Shown here one piece after another: positions 27,937 through 37,287 of a DNA stretch of 64,000 bases. Position 1 is the first letter of the stretch, and each line of letters starts with the position of its first letter. The notes under the pieces are model-generated. The model was not told where the DNA came from, did not search any database, and worked only from the letters and a program-made list of their open reading frames with translations. This DNA comes from Pseudomaricurvus alkylphenolicus (GTDB taxonomy: Bacteria > Pseudomonadota > Gammaproteobacteria > Pseudomonadales > Cellvibrionaceae): positions 671,877 to 735,876 of the forward strand of contig NZ_JAAQPI010000003.1 of assembly GCF_011683955.1 (NCBI RefSeq), in the 5' to 3' direction. Both the position numbers and the translations under genes were made by a program.

Positions 27937-28035
27937 GTTCTTGTTTTCCCTATGGCAAAGCGGCTCCCATCGGAGCCGCATAATTTCTCTTTCGTCCTGA
28001 CCAACAGTTAACTCAACAACTTCGGATTCACGACA

Positions 28036-31000
28036 CTAGTCTTCCTGATACCAGTAGGTCCGCACTGCCCGATCCAGGCCCAGGTCCAGATCACTGTGCT
28101 GGGTACCCTGGAAGCCTTGGATGCCTTCTCCGGTCATTACGATGACGATATCATCGACGATTCCCATCACATTCAGGATATCAGATCGATCGTCCCGGCT
28201 GAGGCCCTCAATGTCATCGCGGTCAATGGTCGAGGTCGCGTCCAAAATGTTGACCAGATATTCTCTCGATCGACCCGGCACGGGTTCGCAGCCGACATTG
28301 CTGGCCAGGGGCTCATAGGTGGTAAACACAACCGTACCCTCCACCACCAACGGACGCGACAGCACTTTTTCACCATCGTTTTCCATTTTGATATACCAGC
28401 CTTTGGCCTGATCCAACAGCGCCTGGGCCTCCGTTTGCTCCGAGTCGTTGCCGTCCTGAATCAAGTTATCCGTGGCGTCGTAGAGATCATCTTCATCGAG
28501 ATTGACATGGGTGGCTTCGCCGTCCAGCAGCTGCTTGATGGCATAGAAACGATCGTCGATATCTTTATCCAGCGGATGGGCGCGATAGCCGGAGCCCAAC
28601 AAGACGATCAGGTACTTTTCCGTACCCTCCCGCACCAGGGCAATATCGGCGCCGTGGTAGAAGCGACGGGCATCCGCGGCGGAGGAGTCAATCGCCACAT
28701 CGGCGATTCGCTGCACCGTCGCAAACTGGGCCAGCGATTTGGTGCCACTGCTGTCAAAGTCAACGCGGAATACCTGGCCACCGGTATCGCCGTAAAAGAT
28801 AACGTCCAATACGCCATCATTGTTGGTATCGGCGCCGGCAATATCGGCGGGAACACTGTAGAGCATCTCGTCCACGTCTTCGGCATTGCCGGTAAAATCC
28901 TTGCCGGCTTTCCACAACAGATCACCGGTCTCTGCATCAACGATATATACCGCACGCCCCATAGAATCCATAGAGCGAACATTGGCGTCATCCTGGCTTT
29001 CATCGTAGCCGCCGCCAATCACCAATACCGGTTTGGTCACGGCATCGCCGCCACTTTTGTAAGTAATTTGCGTTAGCAGAGGTTTCGACCAGGTCTGACC
29101 CATCTCGCTGAAATCACCGCTGCCGCCTGCTACTTTCCAAAGCAGCTTGGGCGCATCGATGTCGGTAAGATCGTAGGCGTAATAACTGCGCCCGCCCCGA
29201 CGCATGCCAATGTACAGATAGACATGGTCGCCATCACCCGCTTCGATTTTGCCGTCGCCGTCTACGTCCTTGCGCCAGATGGTAGAGGCGCCATCCAGAC
29301 CATAAGGACGCTCGGTGCCGGGAAGGTTATTGTAAAGTGTGGAGAAGTTGGTCAGCAGATCATCCTGCAGAATGGCCATTTTCTCAGTGCCGGTTGAACC
29401 ATCCACCACATGCAGATAGCCACCATTGGTACCGTAGAAAAGATAGTATTCAGCATCGGCGCCGTCGCCATCACCGTTGGGGTCGGCGTCATAGGTCACC
29501 ACAATAGGTCGGGAGTGAAGCGGGTCGTTCATGACGTAGCGAAGATCCGTTCGATCGCCATCCCCATCTTCGTCCTCAACATCAACGCCGCGAATCCAAT
29601 TAATCAACTCGATACGTTCAGCATCGGATGCGGAAGGAATTCCCAGCATGGATTTGGTGATTTCATCGTTTGTCGACAGCACGAGGTTGTCGTCAGCGGT
29701 CAATAAGGTAGACGAGGAAGTGCTGTGATGGAGATAGATCTTTCGCTCATCCGGGTCTGGAACTTTGTTGGCAGCACCACCCAGGGTGACGGTATTGCCG
29801 TCAACCTCTTCTGACCAGAGGCTCTTACTGGTGGTTTTGAATCCCCCGGTCGATAGATCCACTGCCAGTGCATTGTTGGCGTCAACGATATCGACGTTTT
29901 GCCCGCTCAACTTGTACTTCTTAAGGTTGCCTGGCCAACGGGGAGTTTCCAAAGGCTTAAACATGGCATAGTAGATTTCATCCCGGTGCGTCAACCGGTT
30001 GAACTGATTGATCGCCACCGCCGGCGCCACAAAGCTGGTATCCACATCCAATACGCTGCCGATAATCGTTTGAAAGGCTTCTGTCAGATTGGTCGCGACC
30101 TGATCCACACTGGAACCACTAATGGGGTAGTATCCACCACCACCCTGTGTGGCGATTTCCTCCAACCAGGCAGAAGCACCATCGATCAGAGCAATGGTGT
30201 GAGTTGTGATGGTTTGATCTCCCGCCAGCGAACCTACCCCGTCATCCTGATCTTCCGTTGCCAGATATTCAGACAGTTCAAATGCACACTGATATTCCGC
30301 AGAGAGGTCATTGGTCGTGCATATGGGATCGCCACCGTCCGGGTCGGCTTCACAGACTCGCTGGGTGGTCGCACAACTGGTACCTGTTAAGGTTTCCAGC
30401 GCATCAACAGAATCATTACCGTCGGTAGGCTCACCATCAGTGAGAAAGACGATATGATTTTCCTGACAACTGTATTCCATCGGAGATATATAAGTAGCAC
30501 TGCCGCTGATGTATTCCTCCTTACAGGTGTCCGACTGCCAATTGCTGTCGGTACAGCCACTGGGGCGGTGCAAAGTGCCTCCCTCCCAGGAATCGCTGGT
30601 AGAGACACGGGTATCAATGCTGTACTCGTAGCCCCGGCGTGTTACCGATGTGGATCGATCTTTGCCGTAGAGCACCGAGTCACCCCTCATATACAGGGCG
30701 GCTTCATGGTAGGTTTCCACAATCGGTGTTGAGCCGGAGGCGATAATCTCATTGTCGATAATCGACTGGAGGTCATCCCGGATCGTCAGCAGGCCCTCGG
30801 TAAAATCCGTGGTGGAATAGGTAAACACCAATCTCGGTGCGGCACTGCGTTGGTCATCGTAAGACAGTGCATCGCGGGAGCCACCGGAACTGTGTTCCAG
30901 AATAAAGGCCACGCTATTGCCGATTGCCCATCCGCTACGCCCTACCACCGCCTCCAACTGCGCCGAGATATCACTGGTACGATAGGTGCTGCCCGCAGAC

Positions 31001-32880
31001 CAGTCCTCTGGGCTCCAGGAGGATGTCGCGGTCAGACTGCGATTGGAAAGATCACTGGAAGAACCGTCAAAGGCGCCCGCATTGTCGTCGTCCTGCGCGC
31101 CGATGGTGATGGTGGTGGCGCCGCTGTCGCTGTTGGCGGCCTCGAATTCGATATAGGCCGAGGTAATGTCCGCACCCTGGGGCACCGACAGGCCGCTGAA
31201 GCGTACCCCAACGTGCCGACGGTTACTGGCCAGATTGAGTTCGGTATTGGAAGTATCGCTATTGCCGGTAGCACCTGATTGTTCTGCGTCGTCGGTCTCT
31301 GCGGCAATCTGGTAACTGCGCTGGTAGTTGGTACAACCACCGGCATCGGGTACGGAGGTCGCATCATACTCAACGATCAATCGCGGTGCCGCACTGGGAG
31401 CGCCATCATAGGAATGGGCAATACGACGACCTGTGGCACTGCCCTCCAGGATAAACGCCATAGCGTTACCCCCACACCAGTCGCCCCGGTTCACCAGTTC
31501 CTGAACAATCGTTGTCACCTCGGGAGAATTGTAAGTTTCTCCACTGTCCCAGGATTCGACGTTGCTCCAGGTGACCTGATTGCTGGTTTTGGTACGGGTC
31601 CTGACCTTTTTGGAGGTTTCATCAAATTCATCGGCATTACCGGTATCTTCGGCAGCGATGGTGTAGGTGGCAGAGTCGCTGTTGGTACTGGCGGCGGTAA
31701 ATTCGATATAGGCATTGGTGATGGTCGCCTGGCTCGGCACCGCCACATCGGCAAAGCGCAATCCCACCGCCTGCGCCTCCAGTGAACCGGCCAGAGTGTA
31801 GGAAACGTGAAGTTGGGGGTAGCCGCTGCTGTCTCCGGAACCGTAGATTTCCCGACGCCCCTGGCTGCCGGCACCGGGTTCCGACAAGATAAAGGTAGCG
31901 GTGGATGAGCCGTCTACCCAGTTGGCGTGATCAACCAGCTCTTGCATGATCGGAGAAATATCATTGGAAGTGATCCGGCTGCCGCGACTGGGATTGGTGC
32001 CTATATCCCAATCCACCGTGCTGGCAGACAGGTTCGCCAATCGACTGGAAACACTGTAGTAGCTGTTTGCAAAAGAACCGCTGTCTTCGGCTTCCGCCTG
32101 GATACGCACGGACAGGTCGCGAGAATCTTCACGGGAATTGTTGCCCTGCTGATCCTCAATCACAAACGACAGTGACGCAGAATCAATAGTCGCCCCCTTG
32201 GGAACGTCGACATTACGGAAACGAACCCCCAGATAGCCATCGTAAACCGTGCCGCTGCTGTCGCAATTGTAGGTTCGCTCTATCAACGTTGGGCAGCTGG
32301 AAATCCAGGTTTCCCCCTGATAGGTGCCGCTCGCCATCTCGGTACGCATGTCTTCGGAATAGGTAGAGCTTTCCGTAATCGTGGCAACCGCCCCCGCCGT
32401 ACCGGCTTCCACCAGTTCGAGGGTATCGCCGGTCAGGTTCACCGTACCACCTACGACGGTCTCAGTGGCATCGCTCTGCGAGCTGTCGACCTGGCTGGTC
32501 ACGGTCTGCGTGGTGGAACCGGAAATTTCGTCGACATAAGTAACGGGGTGCAGAACCGGGCCGCCGGGGTTGGTAAACCGCATGATGCCGATGTTCACAT
32601 TGCTGACGCTGGACAGCACCGAAGTCATTGCCTGCTTAAGAGCATCCAGACGCTCATTGGTACCGTATGAAGGGTTATCGGGGTCCAGGCCATAAGACAT
32701 GGAGCCGGAGGTATCCAGAACAAACAAGATATTGGGCCGTGTTTCGACACCGCTGCCGATAAAGTTACCGCCGAAATAGATTTCGGTGTCGTCCGCATAC
32801 GCCGGTGTCAGTCCCAAACTGGTGTAGATAAAGCCAGCTCCCATCCAACGCAGTGTGTCCCGAAGCGTTTTCCTACCCAT
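28036..32880 (-). CDS. pilY1: Large PilY1-type pilus tip adhesin (operon A), 1614 aa, with three inserted modules
   Basis: A signal peptide ends near residue 29. A von Willebrand A domain starts at about 49 with an intact metal motif DTSGS (56-60), is interrupted at about 115-690, and resumes with STPIVE (716-721) and FLTDGEPTDGND. The interruption contains three similar modules at about 213-362, 368-505 and 545-688, each running from a VGVRF...VP..A.I..AYIEF segment to a FIL...PRL...Y end. The C-terminal part (about 950-1560) is the PilY1 beta-propeller with Asp-rich loops (DVDGDGKIEAGD; DTNNDGVLDVIFYGDTGG). PilY1 works at the pilus tip in extension, adhesion and surface sensing. GGGAGG lies upstream of the ATG. 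It is some 430 residues longer than its paralogue in operon B, and the modules account for the difference. Confidence 0.93.
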   Translation of the reverse strand: MGRKTLRDTLRWMGAGFIYTSLGLTPAYADDTEIYFGGNFIGSGVETRPNILFVLDTSGSMSYGLDPDNPSYGTNERLDALKQAMTSVLSSVSNVNIGIMRFTNPGGPVLHPVTYVDEISGSTTQTVTSQVDSSQSDATETVVGGTVNLTGDTLELVEAGTAGAVATITESSTYSEDMRTEMASGTYQGETWISSCPTLIERTYNCDSSGTVYDGYLGVRFRNVDVPKGATIDSASLSFVIEDQQGNNSREDSRDLSVRIQAEAEDSGSFANSYYSVSSRLANLSASTVDWDIGTNPSRGSRITSNDISPIMQELVDHANWVDGSSTATFILSEPGAGSQGRREIYGSGDSSGYPQLHVSYTLAGSLEAQAVGLRFADVAVPSQATITNAYIEFTAASTNSDSATYTIAAEDTGNADEFDETSKKVRTRTKTSNQVTWSNVESWDSGETYNSPEVTTIVQELVNRGDWCGGNAMAFILEGSATGRRIAHSYDGAPSAAPRLIVEYDATSVPDAGGCTNYQRSYQIAAETDDAEQSGATGNSDTSNTELNLASNRRHVGVRFSGLSVPQGADITSAYIEFEAANSDSGATTITIGAQDDDNAGAFDGSSSDLSNRSLTATSSWSPEDWSAGSTYRTSDISAQLEAVVGRSGWAIGNSVAFILEHSSGGSRDALSYDDQRSAAPRLVFTYSTTDFTEGLLTIRDDLQSIIDNEIIASGSTPIVETYHEAALYMRGDSVLYGKDRSTSVTRRGYEYSIDTRVSTSDSWEGGTLHRPSGCTDSNWQSDTCKEEYISGSATYISPMEYSCQENHIVFLTDGEPTDGNDSVDALETLTGTSCATTQRVCEADPDGGDPICTTNDLSAEYQCAFELSEYLATEDQDDGVGSLAGDQTITTHTIALIDGASAWLEEIATQGGGGYYPISGSSVDQVATNLTEAFQTIIGSVLDVDTSFVAPAVAINQFNRLTHRDEIYYAMFKPLETPRWPGNLKKYKLSGQNVDIVDANNALAVDLSTGGFKTTSKSLWSEEVDGNTVTLGGAANKVPDPDERKIYLHHSTSSSTLLTADDNLVLSTNDEITKSMLGIPSASDAERIELINWIRGVDVEDEDGDGDRTDLRYVMNDPLHSRPIVVTYDADPNGDGDGADAEYYLFYGTNGGYLHVVDGSTGTEKMAILQDDLLTNFSTLYNNLPGTERPYGLDGASTIWRKDVDGDGKIEAGDGDHVYLYIGMRRGGRSYYAYDLTDIDAPKLLWKVAGGSGDFSEMGQTWSKPLLTQITYKSGGDAVTKPVLVIGGGYDESQDDANVRSMDSMGRAVYIVDAETGDLLWKAGKDFTGNAEDVDEMLYSVPADIAGADTNNDGVLDVIFYGDTGGQVFRVDFDSSGTKSLAQFATVQRIADVAIDSSAADARRFYHGADIALVREGTEKYLIVLLGSGYRAHPLDKDIDDRFYAIKQLLDGEATHVNLDEDDLYDATDNLIQDGNDSEQTEAQALLDQAKGWYIKMENDGEKVLSRPLVVEGTVVFTTYEPLASNVGCEPVPGRSREYLVNILDATSTIDRDDIEGLSRDDRSDILNVMGIVDDIVIVMTGEGIQGFQGTQHSDLDLGLDRAVRTYWYQED
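30817..32244 (-). repeat. Three tandem ~140-residue modules inside the vWA domain of the large PilY1
   Basis: Coding repeats at residues about 213-362, 368-505 and 545-688. Shared anchors: LGVRFRNVDVPKGATID / VGLRFADVAVPSQATIT / VGVRFSGLSVPQGADIT at the start; a helix-like QELVDHANW / QELVNRGDW / EAVVGRSGW; and ATFIL / MAFIL / VAFIL before a closing PQLHVSY / PRLIVEY / PRLVFTY. The layout resembles DNRLRE/CBM96-type beta-sandwich modules found in adhesive and polysaccharide-binding proteins; that link is from memory and is inference. Confidence 0.75.
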
Positions 32881-32884
32881 CGTT

Positions 32885-33406
32885 CTAACCTCCCTTCAGG
32901 GTGTCCGTGGGTGCCGGGCCTTTCACAAATGCTCCCTGCACATTGGTGTTGTTACTGCTGGTATTATCGACGGTTGCGGTTCCGCTGATGCGGTAGTTAT
33001 AAAATGCCCAGCCACTGCCGCCGATAGAAATGGAAACAGCTGAGCCGTCCTCCACCACGTTTTTGGACAGATCCATAAACTGGACTTCCGAAGATACCGT
33101 TATGCTCTCACCGGAAGTAGTCACATCACGCGTGGGCCAGTCGGCATTCTGGAGATCCGCAGTATAAGCATCGCTAAGGTATTGATCGTCATCCAGCGCT
33201 TCCTCGATGGCCGTTTCACTCGCCTGGAATGCTACCTGTTTATTTTGCGCATTGGCCGCCATCCGTTCTTCCAATCCCGTGCTTTGCATGGTGGACACAC
33301 CCACCAAAGTGATAACCAGCAGCAGAATCATGGATATGGCCAGCACAGCACCACGCTGTTGCCTCGCACTGATTCGGTTTGCACCCCGTGCCATAACATC
33401 CTTCAT
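32885..33406 (-). CDS. pilX: Minor pilin PilX (operon A)
   Basis: 173 residues. The ATG at 33406 shares its A with the pilW stop (TGATG) and has AGGAGG five bases upstream. The helix RGAVLAISMILLLVITLVGV lacks Glu at +5, as usual for PilX, and is followed by the family segment STGLEERMAANAQNKQVAFQ. The body ends shortly before the strong ribosome site of pilY1, which overlaps the pilX stop region. It belongs to the tip-priming complex of operon A. Confidence 0.92.
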   Translation of the reverse strand: MKDVMARGANRISARQQRGAVLAISMILLLVITLVGVSTMQSTGLEERMAANAQNKQVAFQASETAIEEALDDDQYLSDAYTADLQNADWPTRDVTTSGESITVSSEVQFMDLSKNVVEDGSAVSISIGGSGWAFYNYRISGTATVDNTSSNNTNVQGAFVKGPAPTDTLKGG

Positions 33407-34518
33407 CAGAACCTCCTGTTGCGAAGCTGTATGGTGGTCACGAAAGGTTTGCGCAGATAACGTCCGCCGGAATGACTGACGTCGCCACTGGCCGGGATAG
33501 TAGTCCCTGCCACCACATAGCTGCGGTCATCTTCCTGAGGGAGCGCACTTTCAAAACTCTGGATCAACATCCCCACCTGGATGGAGCTGATGTCCGTAAA
33601 CTGAACGCCAGAGGTATCCGCGTCCACATAACGGATATTGCCCGAGGCAAGCACTTCACCAAACCTGAGCTGCAGGAACTCGACACCTTCAACAAGCTCT
33701 TCGGGAGAGTTGCCATTGACCATGCGATACAGGGAGAAAATGTCGTCCCCTTGCGCCGTATTGCGACCGCTGTCTCCCACGAAATAGGTAACATCCTGAT
33801 ACGCCAGCAGCTCCGCGCCCGCTGAATAGCCGGGCAAAATCTTGTTGGGTTCATTGTTATTGGAGGCGTGAGCAAAGGTGACCCAGCCGGAATTGTTTGC
33901 CACCGGTGTGCCGTCGTTATGGCAGGTATTGTTGGTGTTACGGAATAAGTGAGCATTGGTGCAATCGGAAATCAGGACCAGATCGTCCTGGTCCAGACAG
34001 GTGGGGTTACCGTCGAAAACCACGTTGGCATTATTGGGGGCGGTGTTTCCTGTCAGCCTGGCCCCGGTGCGGGCGGCAAACTTCGCCCGTACCACATCAC
34101 TGCCCGGACGAGCCACGACATTGCCCGAAGAGGCCGTGCCGATTTGAATATCTTCCAGGTCATCGCCACTGGAAACCGTCGGCGAAAAGGTCCCGTTGTC
34201 GGCCACTTCAAACGCCGTCAGCGACGTGGTGTCAAAGTTGGCGGCCCCGGTGCGCGCCATAATGGTGATATCCATATTATTGGGGTCAGCACAGCCGTGA
34301 TAGCCAATCATGCGAAGATCGCGGGCAATCACATCCGTGGCAAAACGACCCGTCTCCTGGACTCGGGAGAGCGCCGTTTCGGTACTGGCGATAATGCGGC
34401 TGCTCTGGAAAATCTGCAGCAATCCGAATGAAAGCAGCACCCCCAATCCCAGCGCGATCAATAATTCCACCAGCGTGAAACCGGCCTGTTGAAGTGTTGC
34501 GACGTTACTCCGTTTCAT
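33406..34518 (-). CDS. pilW: Minor pilin PilW (operon A)
   Basis: 370 residues from the ATG at 34518, which is placed eight bases after GAGG; a GTG (34527) and another ATG (34524) lie two and three codons upstream, too close to that site. Pilin leader ends in Gly before FTLVELLIALGLGVLLSFGL with Glu at +5, then RVQETGRFATDVIARDLRM. The C-terminus has the PilW end FVTTIQLRNRRF. Overlaps pilX by 1 bp and begins 10 bp after pilV. Confidence 0.93.
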   Translation of the reverse strand: MKRSNVATLQQAGFTLVELLIALGLGVLLSFGLLQIFQSSRIIASTETALSRVQETGRFATDVIARDLRMIGYHGCADPNNMDITIMARTGAANFDTTSLTAFEVADNGTFSPTVSSGDDLEDIQIGTASSGNVVARPGSDVVRAKFAARTGARLTGNTAPNNANVVFDGNPTCLDQDDLVLISDCTNAHLFRNTNNTCHNDGTPVANNSGWVTFAHASNNNEPNKILPGYSAGAELLAYQDVTYFVGDSGRNTAQGDDIFSLYRMVNGNSPEELVEGVEFLQLRFGEVLASGNIRYVDADTSGVQFTDISSIQVGMLIQSFESALPQEDDRSYVVAGTTIPASGDVSHSGGRYLRKPFVTTIQLRNRRF

Positions 34519-34528
34519 AGTCATCACC

Positions 34529-35056
34529 TCAAATCCGAACCGTTACTGAATAGTTTTGGCCGCGGATTTGCCTGTTGATGCTTCCGTCTTCCTCATCCCG
34601 GATCCACTCCTCCTGCTGCCAGGAGATGGTAACCGTCGCGTTGTTATCGCTGTCCGTAACAACGGTACCGGTGGCACTGTTAATCAGAGCCATAAAATTA
34701 TCGTCATCGTCGACATCGACAAAGTAGCCCGCCCATTCTCGAAAATCCTGGGTAGCCAGTTGCGCAGGCGTGCATCCATCGGTAGCGCCGCAGTTCTGCG
34801 AGCTGGGGATGGTTGCGGAGGTATCCAGGTCGTCATAATCGCCGTCCAGAAAGGCCTCGCGATTGGCGCGCATGCGATCAATGATGTCATTGGCCAGGAT
34901 TACTGCCTGAGAACGGGAATAGGCACCATGGTTTACCTTGAGACTGGTCAGCTGCATGGCCGACACCCCCAGGAGCCCGACCGACAGGATCACCAGCGTG
35001 ATCAGCACTTCAATCATGGAGAAACCAGCTTGTCCGCGAGAGTGCATCATGGACAT
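34529..35056 (-). CDS. pilV: Minor pilin PilV (operon A)
   Basis: 175 residues. The start overlaps the end of fimT by 10 bp, with GGAGG upstream inside fimT; ATG codons two and three codons later are alternatives. The leader ends in Gly before FSMIEVLITLVILSVGLLGV, with Glu at +5, followed by AMQLTSLKVNHGAYSRSQA and DIIDRMRANREAF, both characteristic of PilV. Ends RGQNYSVTVRI. The translational overlap suggests coupled synthesis. Confidence 0.93.
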   Translation of the reverse strand: MSMMHSRGQAGFSMIEVLITLVILSVGLLGVSAMQLTSLKVNHGAYSRSQAVILANDIIDRMRANREAFLDGDYDDLDTSATIPSSQNCGATDGCTPAQLATQDFREWAGYFVDVDDDDNFMALINSATGTVVTDSDNNATVTISWQQEEWIRDEEDGSINRQIRGQNYSVTVRI

Positions 35057-35667
35057 GAGACCTCCCCGCCATCGGCATCATCAATGGTGCCGTTTGGAGT
35101 TTCGTCGGTGTCGTAGGCCAGCTGTGGCTGACCGATGATGGATAAGGTCACGCCCTTGGCGTAAGACGCACCGCGATCATCACAGAGAAAAAGAGTACCT
35201 GCGTCAGTGATGGTTCCATCCGCCTGGAAAATGACCGCGCCGGCATCGGACAACGCTGATGTTCGCAGGGTGAGATCGCCGGGCGTGGCGGGGAAAATCT
35301 TGATCAGCTCCTCACCCTCGTCCAGATCGCCATCAGCATCGCCGTCAACGAATACCAGACGGCCGTTCTCCCAGCCATTGGAATTGCAGCTGGCGGCATC
35401 GGAAGAACTGCAGATCGCAACGGTGGTAGAGCGCTTGACCGCTTCTGAACGGGCGAAGGTCAGTTCGCCAACAAAGCCGTTGTAGGCAGCGGTAAGACGG
35501 TTGCTGTCTATCAACGCTGAGAAACCAGGAGCTGCCATAGCAGTAACAATGGCGGCGATGGCCAGGGTGACCAGTAATTCTAATAGGGTAAAGCCCGACT
35601 GATCTTTGGACTTGGGGCGCCCGAGAAGGCGTTTGCCGACGGCACGATTGAACTTTAAACGTTTCAC
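35047..35667 (-). CDS. fimT: Minor pilin FimT/FimU (GspH-like), first gene of operon A
   Basis: 206 residues from a GTG at 35667, chosen because a perfect AAGGAGG lies eight bases upstream; an upstream frame extension of ten codons covers this ribosome site. The long basic leader ends in SG before FTLLELLVTLAIAAIVTAMA. The GspH-type body has FARSEAVKRSTTVAICSSSD and the Asp-rich DGDADGDLDEGEE loop, and a Cys pair near the end (LFLCDD ... EVSCP). It opens operon A, which lies just downstream of ispH as minor pilins do in Pseudomonas. Confidence 0.92.
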   Translation of the reverse strand: MKRLKFNRAVGKRLLGRPKSKDQSGFTLLELLVTLAIAAIVTAMAAPGFSALIDSNRLTAAYNGFVGELTFARSEAVKRSTTVAICSSSDAASCNSNGWENGRLVFVDGDADGDLDEGEELIKIFPATPGDLTLRTSALSDAGAVIFQADGTITDAGTLFLCDDRGASYAKGVTLSIIGQPQLAYDTDETPNGTIDDADGGEVSCP

Positions 35668-35780
35668 CAACAAACCTCCTTTTCTGTTGCTGCGCAATTT
35701 ATATCAGATGAAATGTAGAATTAGGCGCCACAGTAGATAAGTTGCACCATTTTGGGGATAAAAGGTAGAGAAATATACTA

Positions 35781-35805
35781 AAAAGCCGCGGGGATTAGCG
35801 GCTTT
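35781..35805 (-). terminator. Terminator of the murJ/ribF-ileS-lspA-fkpB-ispH region
   Basis: On the minus strand AAAGCCGC and GCGGCTTT enclose an eight-base loop and run into five T. It lies about 40 bp beyond the ispH stop and should separate that operon from minor-pilin operon A. Confidence 0.75.
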
Positions 35806-35842
35806 GTGAGGGGATTCACGGTTTAGTCGCCAGACTGATCAG

Positions 35843-36793
35843 TCACACCTGACGCAGTTCTTTGGGCAGTGAGAAGCTGATGTTCTCTTCACGCCCCTTA
35901 AGCTCTTGCGCAGGATCAGCCCCGAGCTGTTGCAGCCGGTCGATCACTTCCTGCACCAGAACCTCGGGGGCCGATGCCCCGGCAGTAATGCCAACTGCCC
36001 GTTTACTCTGCAGCCATTTCGGCTGGATGTCAGCACCGCCATCAATAAGGTAAGCCTCGCTGCCACAGCGCTCGGCCAGCTCGCGCAGTCGGTTGGAATT
36101 GGAGCTGTTGGGAGAACCGACCACCAGCACCAGATCATTTTCCAGAGCCAACTGTTTGACAGCATCCTGGCGATTTTGGGTGGCGTAACAGATGTCGTCC
36201 TTGCGAGGCCCCTGAATCGCTGGAAATTTTTGCCTCAGCGCGTCGATAACCCTGGCAGTATCGTCCATGGACAGCGTGGTCTGGGTTACATAACTCAGGT
36301 TGGAAGGATCCTTGACTTCGAGATTGTCCACATCGTCTTCGTCTTCCACCAAATATATGGCACCGCCTTTGGAGTCATCATACTGTCCCATGGTGCCTTC
36401 CACCTCGGGATGCCCTTCGTGGCCAATCAATACGCACTCAGCACCACTGTGGGAATAGCGCACCACTTCCATATGCACTTTGGTAACCAGGGGGCAGGTG
36501 GCGTCAAAGACTTTTAAGCGGCGACGCTCGGCTTCATTGCGCACGGCCTGCGAAACACCGTGGGCACTGAAGATGACGATAACGTCGTCAGGAACCTCGT
36601 CGAGTTCCTCAACAAATATCGCGCCGCGCTCGCGCAGACTTTCCACCACAAACTTGTTATGTACCACTTCGTGACGCACATAGATGGGCGCACCAAAAAC
36701 GTCCAGTGCCCGATTGACAATATCGATGGCACGATCCACTCCAGCGCAGAAACCGCGGGGATTGGCCAGGTTGATTGCAACAGTGTCACTCAT
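35843..36793 (-). CDS. ispH: 4-hydroxy-3-methylbut-2-enyl diphosphate reductase IspH (LytB)
   Basis: 316 residues, the family length. Three Cys that hold the iron-sulfur cluster are visible: [13 protein letters not shown] near residue 16, [10 protein letters not shown] near 100 and [10 protein letters not shown] near 200. It performs the last step of the non-mevalonate isoprenoid pathway, giving IPP and DMAPP, the substrates from which IspB (also in this window) builds the quinone side chain. It follows fkpB by 15 bp in the conserved ribF-ileS-lspA-fkpB-ispH block. Ends ahead of a terminator. Confidence 0.97.
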   Translation of the reverse strand: MSDTVAINLANPRGFCAGVDRAIDIVNRALDVFGAPIYVRHEVVHNKFVVESLRERGAIFVEELDEVPDDVIVIFSAHGVSQAVRNEAERRRLKVFDATCPLVTKVHMEVVRYSHSGAECVLIGHEGHPEVEGTMGQYDDSKGGAIYLVEDEDDVDNLEVKDPSNLSYVTQTTLSMDDTARVIDALRQKFPAIQGPRKDDICYATQNRQDAVKQLALENDLVLVVGSPNSSNSNRLRELAERCGSEAYLIDGGADIQPKWLQSKRAVGITAGASAPEVLVQEVIDRLQQLGADPAQELKGREENISFSLPKELRQV

Positions 36794-36808
36794 GGGGAAA
36801 ACCTGCCT

Positions 36809-37258
36809 TTAATGGGTTACTACGGGAGCCACTTGCAGAATTTCAACTTCAAATACGATATTACGCCCGGCCAGAGGGTGATTGAAATCGATAGTGACAC
36901 TGTCGTCATCGAAGCAAGAAACCACACCCGGCATCTCTGCATTTTGAGCATCGGCGAACGACAACATGAGGCCCTCTACCAGTTCGATTTCGTCATCAAA
37001 CTGGTCGCGATCCATTGTCTGTAGATTATTGGGATTGGACTGACCAAAGCCGTCTTCCGGCGCGATCACAAAAGAATTTTTATCGCCGGCGGCCATGCCC
37101 ACCAGAGCCTTTTCAAAGCCTGGCAGCAGATTACCGTCCCCCATTACAAAGGTGGCGGGGTCAGCGTCGAAGTTGGAATCGACAATTTCTCCGGATTCCA
37201 GTTTGAGGGCAAAATGCAGTGTCACCTGCGTGCCTTCGTCGATAGTCAGTTCTGTCAT
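36809..37258 (-). CDS. fkpB: FKBP-type peptidyl-prolyl isomerase FkpB (SlpA-like)
   Basis: 149 residues. FKBP core at both ends (VTLHFALKLESGEIVDSNFD; LLPGFEKALVGMAAGDKNSF; VTIDFNHPLAGRNIVFEVEI) with the inserted chaperone flap between about 70 and 120, as in SlyD/SlpA proteins. It lacks the His-rich metal tail of SlyD, and its place between lspA and ispH is the standard fkpB location. Cytosolic folding helper with prolyl isomerase activity; the precise clients are not known. Confidence 0.94.
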   Translation of the reverse strand: MTELTIDEGTQVTLHFALKLESGEIVDSNFDADPATFVMGDGNLLPGFEKALVGMAAGDKNSFVIAPEDGFGQSNPNNLQTMDRDQFDDEIELVEGLMLSFADAQNAEMPGVVSCFDDDSVTIDFNHPLAGRNIVFEVEILQVAPVVTH

Positions 37259-37287
37259 AGCTTTATTTCGTAAATGGAATGTCGGTT

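Noticed and set aside
35668..35780. Sigma-54 or other clear promoter for minor-pilin operon A
   Set aside because: No GG-N10-GC site; only weak AT-rich -10-like sequences, so no promoter is called.
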